Source of the DNA: Peptococcaceae bacterium
GTDB taxonomy: Bacteria; Bacillota; Peptococcia; Peptococcales; Peptococcaceae
Assembly (NCBI GenBank): GCA_900756555.1
Contig: CAAEKP010000134.1
Coordinates: 1-22,769 of the forward strand
Direction of reading: 5' to 3'
Length of the DNA stretch: 22,769 bases
The notes beneath the pieces are model-generated. The model ran no database searches and was not told where the DNA came from. It worked only from the letters and a program-made list of their open reading frames with translations. This document shows positions 22,335 to 22,769 of this stretch, one piece after another. How positions within the stretch are numbered: the stretch's first letter is position 1; each line of letters starts with the position of its first letter. The position numbers and the translations under genes are program-made.

Positions 22335-22769
22335 AGTGCATTCAACACCTTTCGTAGTGGATCATCTTCTGGTTCTATCTTTTTCGGAATACTGCGCAAT
22401 GCCGCAGCAATGGTCATGGCGTTTTCCCGCTCAATATCAAACATCATTTTCCGTTTCGCCTGTATTTGCCTGTCCAGACTAATCATATTCGTCTGCATAC
22501 TACTGCGTAATTTATAGTACGCGGTCAATGTGATTTCTCCCGAAGTAAGTAATTCTTCTTTATCTCGCTCTAACTCATTGATAGATTTGCTGAGTGCATT
22601 CCTCTGTTCTTCAAAATCTGTACATTCTCCCTGCAGCATACAATACCGGTTAATGACCGGCTCATAAATAGCATCATCTTTGTCGATTGCTTTCAATAAG
22701 CCGTTTTTTCCGTTTAATCTCAAATATTCTTTATGGGCAGTCGGATTTGCTTTTACCTCCGGCCGTTCT
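22331..22769 (-). CDS. terS: Terminase small subunit, P27 family (start outside window)
   Basis: The frame stays open to the right edge, giving 145 visible residues. The visible start ERPEVKANPTAHKEYLRLNG and then PVINRYCMLQGECTDFEE are typical of P27-family small terminases, which recognise the phage packaging site and load the large subunit. A long charged helix follows (EEQRNALSKSINELERDKEE), then a short C-terminal tail (KKIEPEDDPLRKVLNAL). The true start, and any promoter of the late operon, lie beyond the window. Confidence 0.9.
   Translation of the reverse strand, partial: ERPEVKANPTAHKEYLRLNGKNGLLKAIDKDDAIYEPVINRYCMLQGECTDFEEQRNALSKSINELERDKEELLTSGEITLTAYYKLRSSMQTNMISLDRQIQAKRKMMFDIERENAMTIAAALRSIPKKIEPEDDPLRKVLNAL

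Overview
The window is a host chromosome flank followed by most of the late region of a tailed prophage. The host looks like a low-to-mid GC Bacillota, perhaps a Negativicute or Clostridium relative. Grounds: strong AGGAGG-type ribosome sites, a PBSX/XkdK-type phage, Gram-positive-type GAAC-N4-GTTC boxes, and a copper-amine-oxidase-like repeat on the endolysin. Genus cannot be set from the sequence alone.

Region 1 (1-3101) is host DNA. It starts with a strong hairpin and a short array of imperfect direct repeats that resemble the end of an IS21-like element. Then come an iron-type alcohol dehydrogenase on the minus strand with its terminator, a gene-poor stretch, and the 3' part of a NitT/TauT-type ABC transporter substrate-binding protein gene. 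That gene has lost its 5' end just where phage DNA begins, so the prophage appears to sit inside it (junction about 3084-3107).

Region 2 (3102-4224) is a small accessory ('moron'-like) cassette at the phage end. It encodes a 72-aa protein with an acidic N-terminus and a D12-class adenine methyltransferase. It has its own near-consensus promoter flanked by two LexA-like boxes, and terminators on both sides.

Region 3 (4225-6203) is lysis: a holin and a multidomain amidase endolysin with a strong in-frame internal start, bounded by hairpin terminators.

Region 4 (6204-22769), read right to left on the minus strand, is one tightly packed late operon. It runs small and large terminase, HK97-type portal, protease and capsid, connector and head-tail proteins, then a PBSX-type contractile tail: terminator, sheath, tube, tail chaperone with a -1 frameshift, tape measure and the XkdP/Q/R/S/T/U baseplate series. 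It ends with a tail fibre, a chaperone-like protein and an XkdX-like peptide. The phage is thus a myovirus with an HK97-type head. Its early region, integrase and other attachment site lie beyond the right edge.

The most striking element is at the tail fibre. Its last 108 residues face, tail to tail, an oppositely oriented promoterless reading frame encoding a different fibre C-terminus. Both start at the same VxxMGIIGS coding junction, which forms a pair of 26-bp inverted repeats (23/26 identical; 6803-6828 and 7580-7605). This is the layout of an invertible host-range switch like the Mu G or P1 C segment. No invertase gene is in the window.
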